Of a DNA stretch of 31,504 bases, positions 24,008 to 31,504 are shown piece by piece; the first letter of the stretch is position 1; each line of letters opens with the position of its first letter. The stretch is from Leptospira sp. Its GTDB lineage: Bacteria; Spirochaetota; Leptospiria; Leptospirales; Leptospiraceae. The stretch spans positions 1-31,504 of the forward strand of contig JAPZRK010000005.1 in NCBI GenBank assembly GCA_027531445.1, written 5' to 3'. The notes below the pieces were generated by a model. It searched no databases, had not been told where the DNA came from, and saw only the letters and a program-made list of their open reading frames with translations. The translations under genes and the position numbers were made by a program.

Positions 24008-26116
24008 TTATTTATGAAGGAACCGAACTAAAAGAAATGAGGTGGGCATAGAGTCCAATTTTTCAAACTCTAACTCTTCCCACTCATCCAAGTCGATGAT
24101 CACAAGTGAATACGGGATTAATTTTGCGATTGAAATAGAGTAGGGATTTAGGTCGGTCTCTGGCTGTAAAATGTCTGCGATCTTGATTTTTGCAGATTTC
24201 ATACCTTTGAGTGTTGTTAATTTTTCTGAAAATGTCAAAATAGCATCATCCGAGTTTCGATATAAAATGCCCACTTTGTCATAAGACTCGAGTCCATTGT
24301 CAATCAGTACTCCTACCGTAGCGGGGGTATAGTTGAGAATACTTTTGATCTTCCCGCCCGTATAACTTCTTGAAAAAAGTGGTTTCGCGGCACCAATCAA
24401 GAGAAGATTTGAATGGTTTTGTTTGGCAAAATTGACAATTTCATAGGTAATGTTATCAGTTACGCGATATTCAGTTTTGACGACCATTCCGAATTCGCGT
24501 CCAGTGGTTCGAATTTCTTCAAAACTAGATTCTCGATATTTTCTGAGTTCTTCATTTGTTAACGTATCATTGGGCGAGATATGTAAGGCAGTGATATCAA
24601 CGTTCTTTTTCTGGTTTCCTGATAAAGCATAAGCAAACCTAACTAAACTTTTGCCCATTTTCTCTTGTGCAAAGGCAACAACTACACGAAGTTTATTCTC
24701 CTCAACTTTTGGAATCGGAATCTGGATTGCTTTTTTGGAAAAAAGCCTTTGGATACCATCCATTGCTGGACCAGTTGATAGCGTAGTAATCAGTGCCATT
24801 AATACAAAAACAGCAAAAATGGCTGGGCTTAATATACCCAAATCATATCCAATATTGAGTACGACAAGCTCCATGAGTCCGCGAGTATTCATTAACGCGC
24901 CAATTGTAAGAGAATCTTCCCAATTTGAACCTGATATTCTAGCGGCGATAGCACTTCCCACAAACTTTCCTATGACGGCAAATAAAATTACCATTCCAAG
25001 AATTCCCCAAAGTTTAGGATCATCTAATAATGTAATTTGTGTTCTGAGACCAGTTATAACAAAGAAAATCGGCAAAAAAAGTATGATGGCAATGTCTTCT
25101 ATTTTCTCAGCGATTAATTTTTTGAAGTTACCTTCTGCTGGCATAATTACACCAGCCAAGAATGCTCCAAAAAGAGCATGTATTCCAATCGTTTCCGTCG
25201 CAAAAGCAGAGGCAAATAATATAAGTAATACGATTGCTACGGCTGATTTTGTAAGGTTTTCTCTTGAAATATAAATTGTTCCCAACCGTTTTAGGAAAGG
25301 TGCAATAATAAAAATCATGCCAAGAATGTAAGTAATTGTAAGTCCTATTGTAAACAATGCGCTGCTAAAGTTTCCCGCTTTGGAAATGGTTACTATGATT
25401 GCTAGTAGAATCCATGCAGTAATGTCATCTGCTGCGGCACAAGTAATCACCATTGCACCCAGTGGAGTTCGAGTAAGGTTTCGCTCTTGTAGAATACGTG
25501 CAAGAACAGGAAATGCCGTTACACTCATCGCAATACCTAAAAATAGGGAGAACGATAAAAAAGTTATATTAGAAGGAGCGTAGTCCGCGTACACATAATA
25601 TGCAAGAAGCATCCCCAACACAAAAGGAAATATGATACTCGCATGACTGATGATAATTGCTGAATGAACTTTATTTTTGAGTACTTTTAGGTCTAATTCC
25701 ATTCCTATGATAAACATGAATAAAACGAGTCCTATTTGGCTGAACGTTGTCAAATTCGAAAGACTTGACTTAGGAAAAAGGAAGTCCAAAAAGTTTGGAA
25801 AGTAGTAACCAAGCAGTGAGGGTCCTAATAAAATACCTGCGACAATCTCTCCCATAACGCTTGGCTGATTTAATTTTCTAGAAAAAATATAACCCATGAT
25901 TCTGGCAAATCCACAAACGACCATTATCTGAAGAAATAGAAGTGGTATGGGTTCGCGTAATTTTTTTAGAAAGATAAAATCAAATGTGTGCTCTTCCAAT
26001 CCAGTTTGGATGAGAGTAGGTGACTGAAGTAAAGTCCCGATGGAAATGATGTAATAAGCGAAAAGAACGAAACCTACAACCGCTAAAATATAAAAAATTG
26101 AAGATTTAGATTTCAT
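24008..26116 (-). CDS. CPA2-family cation/proton antiporter with USP-like C-terminus
   Basis: 702 residues. After one extra N-terminal helix (8-30) comes an antiporter domain of about a dozen helices (about 55-455). The ion-binding pair is D230-D231 in CAAADDITAW, with LNQPSVMGEIVAGILLGPSLLG and FMFIIGMELDL, both typical of the family. The cytoplasmic part (about 480-702) looks like a universal-stress-protein module (LRVVVAFAQEKMGKSLVRFA, then NLLLIGAAK), as in several CPA2 transporters. It exchanges Na+ or K+ for H+; the ion cannot be read from sequence. The USP part may bind a nucleotide and gate transport. It starts ten bases after the coaD stop, so it is likely in the argG-coaD transcript. 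Confidence 0.88.
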   Translation of the reverse strand: MKSKSSIFYILAVVGFVLFAYYIISIGTLLQSPTLIQTGLEEHTFDFIFLKKLREPIPLLFLQIMVVCGFARIMGYIFSRKLNQPSVMGEIVAGILLGPSLLGYYFPNFLDFLFPKSSLSNLTTFSQIGLVLFMFIIGMELDLKVLKNKVHSAIIISHASIIFPFVLGMLLAYYVYADYAPSNITFLSFSLFLGIAMSVTAFPVLARILQERNLTRTPLGAMVITCAAADDITAWILLAIIVTISKAGNFSSALFTIGLTITYILGMIFIIAPFLKRLGTIYISRENLTKSAVAIVLLILFASAFATETIGIHALFGAFLAGVIMPAEGNFKKLIAEKIEDIAIILFLPIFFVITGLRTQITLLDDPKLWGILGMVILFAVIGKFVGSAIAARISGSNWEDSLTIGALMNTRGLMELVVLNIGYDLGILSPAIFAVFVLMALITTLSTGPAMDGIQRLFSKKAIQIPIPKVEENKLRVVVAFAQEKMGKSLVRFAYALSGNQKKNVDITALHISPNDTLTNEELRKYRESSFEEIRTTGREFGMVVKTEYRVTDNITYEIVNFAKQNHSNLLLIGAAKPLFSRSYTGGKIKSILNYTPATVGVLIDNGLESYDKVGILYRNSDDAILTFSEKLTTLKGMKSAKIKIADILQPETDLNPYSISIAKLIPYSLVIIDLDEWEELEFEKLDSMPTSFLLVRFLHK

Positions 26117-26126
26117 TGTTTCAAAA

Positions 26127-26618
26127 TCATCCCTTCAAATGATTAAATTTCTTAAGTAGTGCATCATTGACAATGTCGGGAACTTGATTTGAAACCGCTC
26201 TTCCATGACGCGCTACTTCTTTGACTATAGTAGAGGAGACAAAAGAATACTCATTGTCTGCCATTAAAAAAAAAGTTTCGATTTCTGGTGCTAACTTTTT
26301 ATTCATAAGGGAAATCGCATATTCGTAATCAAAATCTGTTACAGCTCGTAAACCTCGCAATATGACATTTGATTTCTTTTCTTTACAATAGTCGACAGTC
26401 AAACCTTCAAATGTATCAATAGAAACCTTATCCCAGCCTTCGAATACCTTACTGATCAATTCCACTCGTTCTTCTGGTGAGAACAATGATGACTTTTTTG
26501 AGTTAACTGCTACGGCAATAATAATCTGATCAAATAAAGGATGAGCCCTTCGTATGATATCCAAATGTCCATTGGTGAATGGATCAAAAGAGCCAGGATA
26601 AATGGCAATGGATCGCAT
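26127..26618 (-). CDS. coaD: Phosphopantetheine adenylyltransferase
   Basis: 163 residues. The nucleotidyltransferase motif is YPGSFDPFTNGHLDIIRRA at the N-terminus. The later family signature is FSPEERVELI, NVILRGLRAVTDFDYEYAISLMNKKL and FVSSTIVKEVARHG. It adenylates 4'-phosphopantetheine to dephospho-CoA, the penultimate step of CoA synthesis. The ATG immediately follows the argG TAG stop (TAGATG), with no intergenic base, so re-initiation or coupling is expected. No independent promoter or ribosome site is visible. Confidence 0.97.
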   Translation of the reverse strand: MRSIAIYPGSFDPFTNGHLDIIRRAHPLFDQIIIAVAVNSKKSSLFSPEERVELISKVFEGWDKVSIDTFEGLTVDYCKEKKSNVILRGLRAVTDFDYEYAISLMNKKLAPEIETFFLMADNEYSFVSSTIVKEVARHGRAVSNQVPDIVNDALLKKFNHLKG

Positions 26619-27827
26619 CTATTTTCTTACTCTTGCCCATTCTTTCATAGGTAATCCAAAAAGGTTTATAAAACCTTCCGCATCATGTTGGTTATACAGT
26701 TCCTCTTTTTCGAAGGTGGAAAGGCCAGCATTGTATAATGATTTTTCTGATTTTCGTCCGACCACACTGCAAACACCCTTGTATAGTTTAATTCGCACAA
26801 CACCGGTTACAGATTGCTGAGTAAAATCAATATACACTCGCATTGCGTTCATTTGATTTGAATACCACTGACCGTTATAGATATATTTTGCAAATTCATG
26901 CGATAACTCATCTTTTTTGTGCTGTGTATCGCGGTCGATTGTAATCGATTCTAAATCTCTATGCGCTGTATGTAAGATGGTACCACCTGGCGTTTCGTAG
27001 ACACCTCTAGATTTTATTCCTACTAGTCTATTTTCAACGATGTCAATGCGCCCGATGCCATTCTTTCCACCAATATCGTTCAGAAAGTCCATAACTTCTA
27101 GCGGATTCATCTTTTTTCCATCAATAGAAGTACAATTCCCATTTTCAAAACCTAACTCAAGATATGTAGGCTTATCTGGAGCCTTTTCTGGAGAAACAGT
27201 TAAAATAAACATATCCTCTTTCGGCTCATTGAAAGGATCTTCTAATATTCCACCTTCAAAGGAAAGATGCATCAAGTTTCGATCCATGGAGTATGGTTTA
27301 GCGGCTGTTACGGGAACCGGGATTCCTTTCTTTTTTGCATATTCGATTAGGTCAGCTCGACCTCCAAACTCCCATATCCGCCAAGGTGCAATGATTTGGA
27401 GATCAGGTGATAATGCCTTAAATGTAAGCTCAAAACGCACTTGGTCATTTCCTTTTCCAGTAGCCCCGTGAGAAAAGGCATCTGCTCCTTCTCTTTTGGC
27501 TACTTCTACCATTGCTTTTGCAATAAGTGGTCTTGCGAGGGAAGTTCCGAGAAGGTATCTCATTTCATATATAGCGGAACCTCTGATCGCAGGGAAGATA
27601 AAATCTCTTGCGAATTCTAAGCGTAAATCTTCTATAAATACTTTTGAAGCACCGGTATTTTTACCCTTTTCTTCTAGTCCGGTTAGCTCTTCTTTTTGAC
27701 CCACATCAGCACAGAAAGCGATCACTTCGCATCCGTAAGTATCTTTCAGCCAAGCAAGAATTACTGAGGTATCTAGACCACCCGAGTATGCGAGGACGAT
27801 TTTTTTAGGAGGATTATTCTGTTTCAT
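26619..27827 (-). CDS. argG: Argininosuccinate synthase
   Basis: 402 residues of the usual bacterial length. The ATP pyrophosphatase loop is AYSGGLDTSVILAWL near the N-terminus. Other signatures are SHGATGKGNDQVRFELT, APWRIWEFGGRADLIEYAKK, YSMDRNLMHLSFEGGILEDP and IGRIDIVENRLVGIKSRGVYETPGG. It joins citrulline and aspartate using ATP to form argininosuccinate, which argH then cleaves. No other arginine gene is in the window. Upstream 56 bases hold a possible promoter with a very short leader and no Shine-Dalgarno sequence. Confidence 0.97.
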   Translation of the reverse strand: MKQNNPPKKIVLAYSGGLDTSVILAWLKDTYGCEVIAFCADVGQKEELTGLEEKGKNTGASKVFIEDLRLEFARDFIFPAIRGSAIYEMRYLLGTSLARPLIAKAMVEVAKREGADAFSHGATGKGNDQVRFELTFKALSPDLQIIAPWRIWEFGGRADLIEYAKKKGIPVPVTAAKPYSMDRNLMHLSFEGGILEDPFNEPKEDMFILTVSPEKAPDKPTYLELGFENGNCTSIDGKKMNPLEVMDFLNDIGGKNGIGRIDIVENRLVGIKSRGVYETPGGTILHTAHRDLESITIDRDTQHKKDELSHEFAKYIYNGQWYSNQMNAMRVYIDFTQQSVTGVVRIKLYKGVCSVVGRKSEKSLYNAGLSTFEKEELYNQHDAEGFINLFGLPMKEWARVRK

Positions 27828-27838
27828 CGGTATGAGTC

Positions 27839-27866
27839 AAATTAAAACAAAAAAGGATGATTACAA
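27839..27866 (-). promoter_or_regulatory. Possible promoter of argG
   Basis: On the reverse strand, TTGTAA (27861-27866), a 16-base spacer, then TAATTT (27839-27844). Transcription would start about five bases before the argG ATG at 27827. AT-rich DNA gives such matches easily, so this is tentative. Confidence 0.35.
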
Positions 27867-27883
27867 TAATTTATTCAAAGAAA

Positions 27884-29065
27884 TTAATTCGGTTTTCTTG
27901 TAAATATCGCAACCGTTTCTAAGTGATCAGTTCTAGGGAACATATCTACAGGTTGAAGCGAATTCAAATAAAAATTTCGCGATAAAAATCTAGTATCTTC
28001 CCGAAGGGTTTTTGGATCGCAAGAAACGTAGATGATTTTTTGTAAATTTGAATCGGAAATGATGTTTGCGACTTCCTCGCCTATACCAGTTCGGGGTGGA
28101 TCAATGATGATGGAATTAAAATCTTTGTTCACGACACTAGGCAAAGTTTCATTAACTCTCCCGCGCCTATATTTTACGTTTCGAATATGGTTAACTTTTA
28201 AGGCTTCAATCGCAGTTTTATGAGAATTTGGATTGTCTTCAAGTCCCAACACTTCCTTAGCCACACCTGATATCCATAATGCGATAGTTCCAATACCTGA
28301 ATATGCATCGATAACTCTATCGCCTATTTTGATCTCATCTAAAATAAGGTTGTAAAGGCTGGGAGTTTGATTAGGGTTTACTTGCAAAAATGTCGAAAGG
28401 CCAACTCGGTATTTGTACTTTCCAATATACTCGTTTATGTAAGGCCTACCCCATAAAAGATTTTCATCCTTTCCGAGAGCCATACTTGTATGTCTTGTAT
28501 TTATATTTTGGACGATTCCTACTAACTTTCCAAATTTTCCAGACTTTCCAATTCTATCAGTGATATGGTTATGTAATCTCTTCGAGAGATCTTTTGGGTG
28601 TGGAATGTCCTCTTGATTGGTAACAATGCCAACCAAAATTTCGTTCGTAGAAAATGATTTCCTCGCAACTAGATATTTCAATATGCCTTTATGTGTTTTC
28701 TCATTATAGGGAGGTAATCCTTCTTTTCGAGCCCAAAGTTTGACAGCTTGAGTGATTTCAGAAAGAGCAGGTTCTTGAATGAGGCATTCTGTTTGGTCTA
28801 CAATAAAGGTAGATTCTTGATTAAAAAGACCTAATGTGGTAAGTGTTTTTCTTGCAATTACTCTTCTTCCAAATGGCAATTGCAGTTTATATCTGTAAAA
28901 TTCGGATTTCGGACTAGGAATCATAGGTCGAAATTCCAAATGTCGTAAGTCTGAAAATAATGTTCGTAATGCGAATTCTTTTTTAGATAATTCTTTGCCA
29001 TATTCTAAGTTAAGCGAAGAACAACCTCCACACAATCCAAAATGTTTACAATGATTTTGATTCAT
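27884..29065 (-). CDS. TrmA/RlmD-family RNA (uracil-5-)-methyltransferase
   Basis: I chose the ATG at 29065 (393 residues) because it overlaps the pyrD stop as ATGA and directly precedes the Cys cluster; the frame extends 26 residues upstream inside pyrD. The N-terminal CKHFGLCGGC with C6, C12, C15 and a later Cys (TECLIQEP) resembles the iron-sulfur cluster of RlmD/RlmC. The SAM-binding region is VIDAYSGIGTIALWISG, followed by IIIDPPRTGIGEEV and the catalytic nucleophile in YVSCDPKTLRED. It makes 5-methyluridine in 23S rRNA or tRNA. The target position cannot be read from the sequence. The N-terminal TRAM domain of some relatives is not apparent. Confidence 0.88.
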   Translation of the reverse strand: MNQNHCKHFGLCGGCSSLNLEYGKELSKKEFALRTLFSDLRHLEFRPMIPSPKSEFYRYKLQLPFGRRVIARKTLTTLGLFNQESTFIVDQTECLIQEPALSEITQAVKLWARKEGLPPYNEKTHKGILKYLVARKSFSTNEILVGIVTNQEDIPHPKDLSKRLHNHITDRIGKSGKFGKLVGIVQNINTRHTSMALGKDENLLWGRPYINEYIGKYKYRVGLSTFLQVNPNQTPSLYNLILDEIKIGDRVIDAYSGIGTIALWISGVAKEVLGLEDNPNSHKTAIEALKVNHIRNVKYRRGRVNETLPSVVNKDFNSIIIDPPRTGIGEEVANIISDSNLQKIIYVSCDPKTLREDTRFLSRNFYLNSLQPVDMFPRTDHLETVAIFTRKPN

Positions 29066-30135
29066 TTTTTGTGATCGATGCCAACGATTTCGGAAATGTG
29101 TTTTATATTCTCTTTTTTCAGATATTGATCTAAATAAGAGCAAATTTGTGAGGGTAGGAAAGGTCCTTCATAAACATAACTTGTATAGATTTGTATTAGA
29201 TTCGCACCTGCTTGTATCATCTGAAGTGCTTTTTCCCCCGAATCTATACCACCGACGCCAATGATCGGAATTCTGCCCCGCAGTATTTTATAGGCTTCGC
29301 TTACATATGAGAGTGCTTTTGAAAACAATGGTGCACCGGATAGACCTCCTTCGGGGTGTTCTCCTTCACCTAAACTTTCTTTGTTAAGAGTTGTGTTCGT
29401 AAGAATTACTCCATCGATTTTATATTTTAAACAAATTTCTAAATTTTCTCTTAATTCAGAAACGCTCAGGTCAGGAGCAAATTTAAAAAATAGAGGAATC
29501 GGAAACTTGATACCAAATTCGTTTTGTATACCTTCAATCAATTGACTGAGAGCTTTGTTTGATTGTAACGAGCGGAGTCCAGGTGTGTTTGGTGAGCTGA
29601 TATTGATTACCGCATAATCTGCATATGGTGTAAGTTTGCGCAAAGTATAAATATAATCTTCCGTAGCGTCTTCTATCGGAGTTACTTTAGATTTTCCAGC
29701 ATTGATACCACGAATGACCAACTTGCGCTGTTTTTGAAGGGTCAGCTGAACCTTATCTGCGCCAGGATTATTGAAACCCATTCGGTTGATCAGAGCTTTT
29801 TCATTTGGGTATCTGAAGAGCCTAGGTAGTTCGTTACCAGGCTGTTCTTTTGCTGTTATGGTTCCAATCTCAATAAATCCAAAACCCATATAAGCCAGGG
29901 AAGGATAAAGTTCAGCTGTTTTGTCGAAACCTGCCGCCATACCGATCGGATTTTTGAATTCCATACCCCAAATTGATTGGCGGAGACGATCCGATCTATA
30001 TTCTAAAATGGCTCGGATGGATTGTTGAAAAAATGGAACAGTTCTAGATAAGTTTAGCATGGAAGCCGCAAAATGGTGAGCGGATTCCGGGTCTAAGTGA
30101 AAGAGAATGGGTTTTATTAGATTATGGTAGATCAC
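29062..30135 (-). CDS. pyrD: Dihydroorotate dehydrogenase (quinone), class 2
   Basis: 357 residues. The amphipathic N-terminus (MIYHNLIKPILFHLDPESAHHFA) is the family's membrane-docking and quinone site. FMN-barrel motifs are NPIGMAAGFDK, GFIEIGTITAKEQPGN, INRMGFNN and the catalytic Ser in VINISSPNTPGLR. IIGVGGIDSGEKALQMIQAGA binds the FMN phosphate. It oxidises dihydroorotate to orotate with quinone in pyrimidine synthesis. The start is GTG at 30135, supported by AGGA about seven bases upstream. The stop overlaps the methyltransferase start by four bases. It heads an eight-gene reverse-strand run ending with tlyA. Confidence 0.96.
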   Translation of the reverse strand: MIYHNLIKPILFHLDPESAHHFAASMLNLSRTVPFFQQSIRAILEYRSDRLRQSIWGMEFKNPIGMAAGFDKTAELYPSLAYMGFGFIEIGTITAKEQPGNELPRLFRYPNEKALINRMGFNNPGADKVQLTLQKQRKLVIRGINAGKSKVTPIEDATEDYIYTLRKLTPYADYAVINISSPNTPGLRSLQSNKALSQLIEGIQNEFGIKFPIPLFFKFAPDLSVSELRENLEICLKYKIDGVILTNTTLNKESLGEGEHPEGGLSGAPLFSKALSYVSEAYKILRGRIPIIGVGGIDSGEKALQMIQAGANLIQIYTSYVYEGPFLPSQICSYLDQYLKKENIKHISEIVGIDHKK

Positions 30136-30236
30136 GTCGGCATCCTGGGATCAGCCTTTTTTCTTTGAGTTTTCTTACAATTTCTTTCCGAAATATTGGT
30201 AGGATTGTAGCATGAATTACAACTGTTCCTGGCAAA

Positions 30237-31504
30237 ATGAATTCAAATAATCTTACAAATAGAATATGGCAAAATCCTAGAACTTTTTCTACGGATGATA
30301 TTCTACGTGAGTTAGAGAGTCTCTTGAAATCAAATCCTGATTTCTGGCTCAAGTTCACAGTAGATGGTTATATCGTTGATTGCAAACCTTCTCGATATTT
30401 TAGCCTAGGTAAATCTGTAGATGAGATAGTTGGAAAACAATTATGGGAAGGATTGCCAAGCAGTCTATCAACGATTGCAGAGGAAGCAATTGCATACTTG
30501 GGTATTCGGAAGAATCAAGTATTTTGGAAAGAGTATTCGATTATAACAAATACGGAAACGCGTTATGCGGAAGTTAGATTTGTCATGCTTTATGACAATT
30601 ATATAGTTTCAACTCATCGCGATATTACGGAAAGAAAAAGACTTGAGGCCGCCTTTCTTGAAAGTGAATCACGCTTTTTGTCTATGGCTCAGAATGCTGC
30701 AGATTCGATCATCATTTTTAACGAAGAAGGGATCATTCAATTTTTCAACAAAGCGGCTGAAAAAACTTTTGAATACACAAATGATGAAGCATTGAATCAA
30801 AGCATCAACATGATACTGCCAAATCAAGATAATAGCAATTATGTAAATTTCAAGAAGTATCTTTCTTCAGGAACAGAAGTTTTAGCAAAAAGAAAAAGTA
30901 ATTCCCTATTTCCTTGTGAGTTATCCATTGGTGAGTTCCGAACAAAATCGGGAAGTATGTTCACGGGTATTTTCCGAGATATTACTCATAGACGTTTGCA
31001 AGAGGAAGAAATCTTTCAATATAGAAATCACCTTGAAGAGTTAGTTGAAAAGCAGACATGGGATTTGAAAGTTGCGAAAGATGTAGCTGAAGATGCTTCA
31101 TATATGAAGTCATTATTTCTTGCAAACATATCCCACGAATTAAAAACACCAATCCATGCAATATTAAGTTATGCGGAGTTGGGCATTGAAAAAGCAGGGA
31201 CTATCAATCCAGAAAAAATCCAAGACTATTTTAAAATCATTGATTCATCTGGAAAAAGACTATTAAACTTATTGGAAAATCTACTCGATTTGGCAAAACT
31301 TGAATCGGGTAAAATGAAATATCAAATTGAATGGAATTGCCTTAAAAGCACGGTTAATAACGTTACAAATGAAATCCAATTATTATTGGATAAAAAGAAT
31401 ATTCGAGTGATGATCGAAAAGTCAGAGAAAAGATGGGAAGCAGAGTTTGATCAGGAAAGAATCCAACAAGTGATACGAAATTTAATTTCAAATGCCATCA
31501 AGTT
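30237..31504 (+). CDS. PAS-PAS histidine kinase (3' end beyond window)
   Basis: The frame is open from the ATG at 30237 to the window edge: 422 complete codons are visible. PAS 1 spans about 33-132 (FWLKFTVDGYIVDCKPSRYF, ending STHRDITERKR), PAS 2 about 142-252 (ADSIIIFNEEGIIQFFNKAAEKTF, ending GIFRDITHRR). A coiled segment (about 255-290) leads to the H-box FLANISHELKTPIHAILSYAELG with H300. The last residues, QVIRNLISNAIK, begin the ATPase N-box. It is soluble, with no membrane helix. ATPase glycine boxes and any receiver at the C-terminus lie outside. It diverges from pyrD across about 100 bases, in which I see no strong promoter. No good Shine-Dalgarno sequence precedes the ATG. Confidence 0.88.
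   Translation, partial: MNSNNLTNRIWQNPRTFSTDDILRELESLLKSNPDFWLKFTVDGYIVDCKPSRYFSLGKSVDEIVGKQLWEGLPSSLSTIAEEAIAYLGIRKNQVFWKEYSIITNTETRYAEVRFVMLYDNYIVSTHRDITERKRLEAAFLESESRFLSMAQNAADSIIIFNEEGIIQFFNKAAEKTFEYTNDEALNQSINMILPNQDNSNYVNFKKYLSSGTEVLAKRKSNSLFPCELSIGEFRTKSGSMFTGIFRDITHRRLQEEEIFQYRNHLEELVEKQTWDLKVAKDVAEDASYMKSLFLANISHELKTPIHAILSYAELGIEKAGTINPEKIQDYFKIIDSSGKRLLNLLENLLDLAKLESGKMKYQIEWNCLKSTVNNVTNEIQLLLDKKNIRVMIEKSEKRWEAEFDQERIQQVIRNLISNAIK

Noticed and set aside
24651..25274. 207-codon open frame on the + strand
   Set aside because: It is antisense to the conserved membrane part of the CPA2 antiporter, has no ribosome site and no recognisable domain.
27040..27471. 143-codon open frame on the + strand
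   Set aside because: It is antisense to the argG catalytic core.
30205..30225. TTGTA / TACAA inverted arms in the leader of the last histidine kinase
   Set aside because: Arms of five A/T-rich bases around an eight-base loop are expected by chance in this DNA.
30122..30358. 78-codon open frame on the - strand upstream of pyrD
   Set aside because: It runs antisense to the start of a clear PAS histidine kinase and into the pyrD start; it resembles no known protein.
1..31504. Mobile elements, CRISPR arrays, tRNA or rRNA genes, toxin-antitoxin or phage-defence genes
   Set aside because: I looked for direct repeats, transposase or integrase motifs, cloverleaf-like intergenic segments and small paired genes and saw none; intergenic gaps are too short for most of them.

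Overview
The window reads as chromosomal core DNA of a Leptospira-like spirochaete. This is inference: the DNA is AT-rich and tightly packed, the amino-acid style of the proteins fits, and the gene content combines a loose spirochaetal lipobox, many PAS/receiver sensor proteins, STAS and HEAT-repeat proteins with ordinary biosynthetic genes. I saw no rRNA, tRNA, insertion sequence, phage gene, CRISPR array or plasmid feature. No gene-free stretch exceeds about 145 bp, so almost everything is coding.

Layout. 1-2371 (+): the 3' tail of a TrpG/PabA-type glutamine amidotransferase, an MsbA-type ABC exporter directly abutting it, and a stand-alone receiver that overlaps the exporter's stop by four bases. 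2377-4284 (-): a HEAT-repeat lipoprotein. 4236-5963 (+): HflX with a long N-terminal extension. 5950-7621 (-): homoserine dehydrogenase followed by a STAS protein. 7766-8422 (+): a membrane protein with a histone-H1-like tail and a lectin-like C-terminus. 8419-9027 (-): a double-ACT protein. 9121-10407 (+): an exported FGE-fold protein. 10419-12363 (-): a DUF4139 protein followed by a MarR regulator with a palindrome-rich promoter. 12463-17609: methylthioadenosine phosphorylase (+), galactokinase (-), phosphoglucose isomerase (+), then a MurU-like nucleotidyltransferase and an AmgK-like sugar kinase (-), which together suggest cell-wall sugar salvage. 17620-20569 (-): two overlapping histidine kinases, the second with an N-terminal receiver. 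20554-21813 (+): an alpha/beta hydrolase and a single-domain response regulator. 21814-30135 (-): eight collinear housekeeping genes in the transcription order pyrD, RNA uracil methyltransferase, argG, coaD, CPA2 antiporter, ndk, ispA-type prenyl synthase, tlyA. 30237-end (+): a PAS-PAS histidine kinase cut by the window edge.

How the genes work together. The reverse-strand block at the right supplies pyrimidine, arginine, CoA, nucleotide and isoprenoid precursors plus two RNA methyltransferases. The centre handles sugars and sulfur/purine salvage. Signalling genes are common: three histidine kinases, two lone receivers, a STAS protein and a MarR regulator. Genes are often coupled by ATGA/GTGA overlaps or abutting stop-start codons, and four convergent pairs overlap at their 3' ends.

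I found no clear new multi-gene system. The points most worth checking are the MarR promoter (three inverted repeats within about 65 bp and a near-leaderless start), the AmgK/MurU pair, the lysine-rich-tailed membrane protein, the STAS protein whose usual phosphoserine position is Ile, and the stable hairpin between ndk and ispA.
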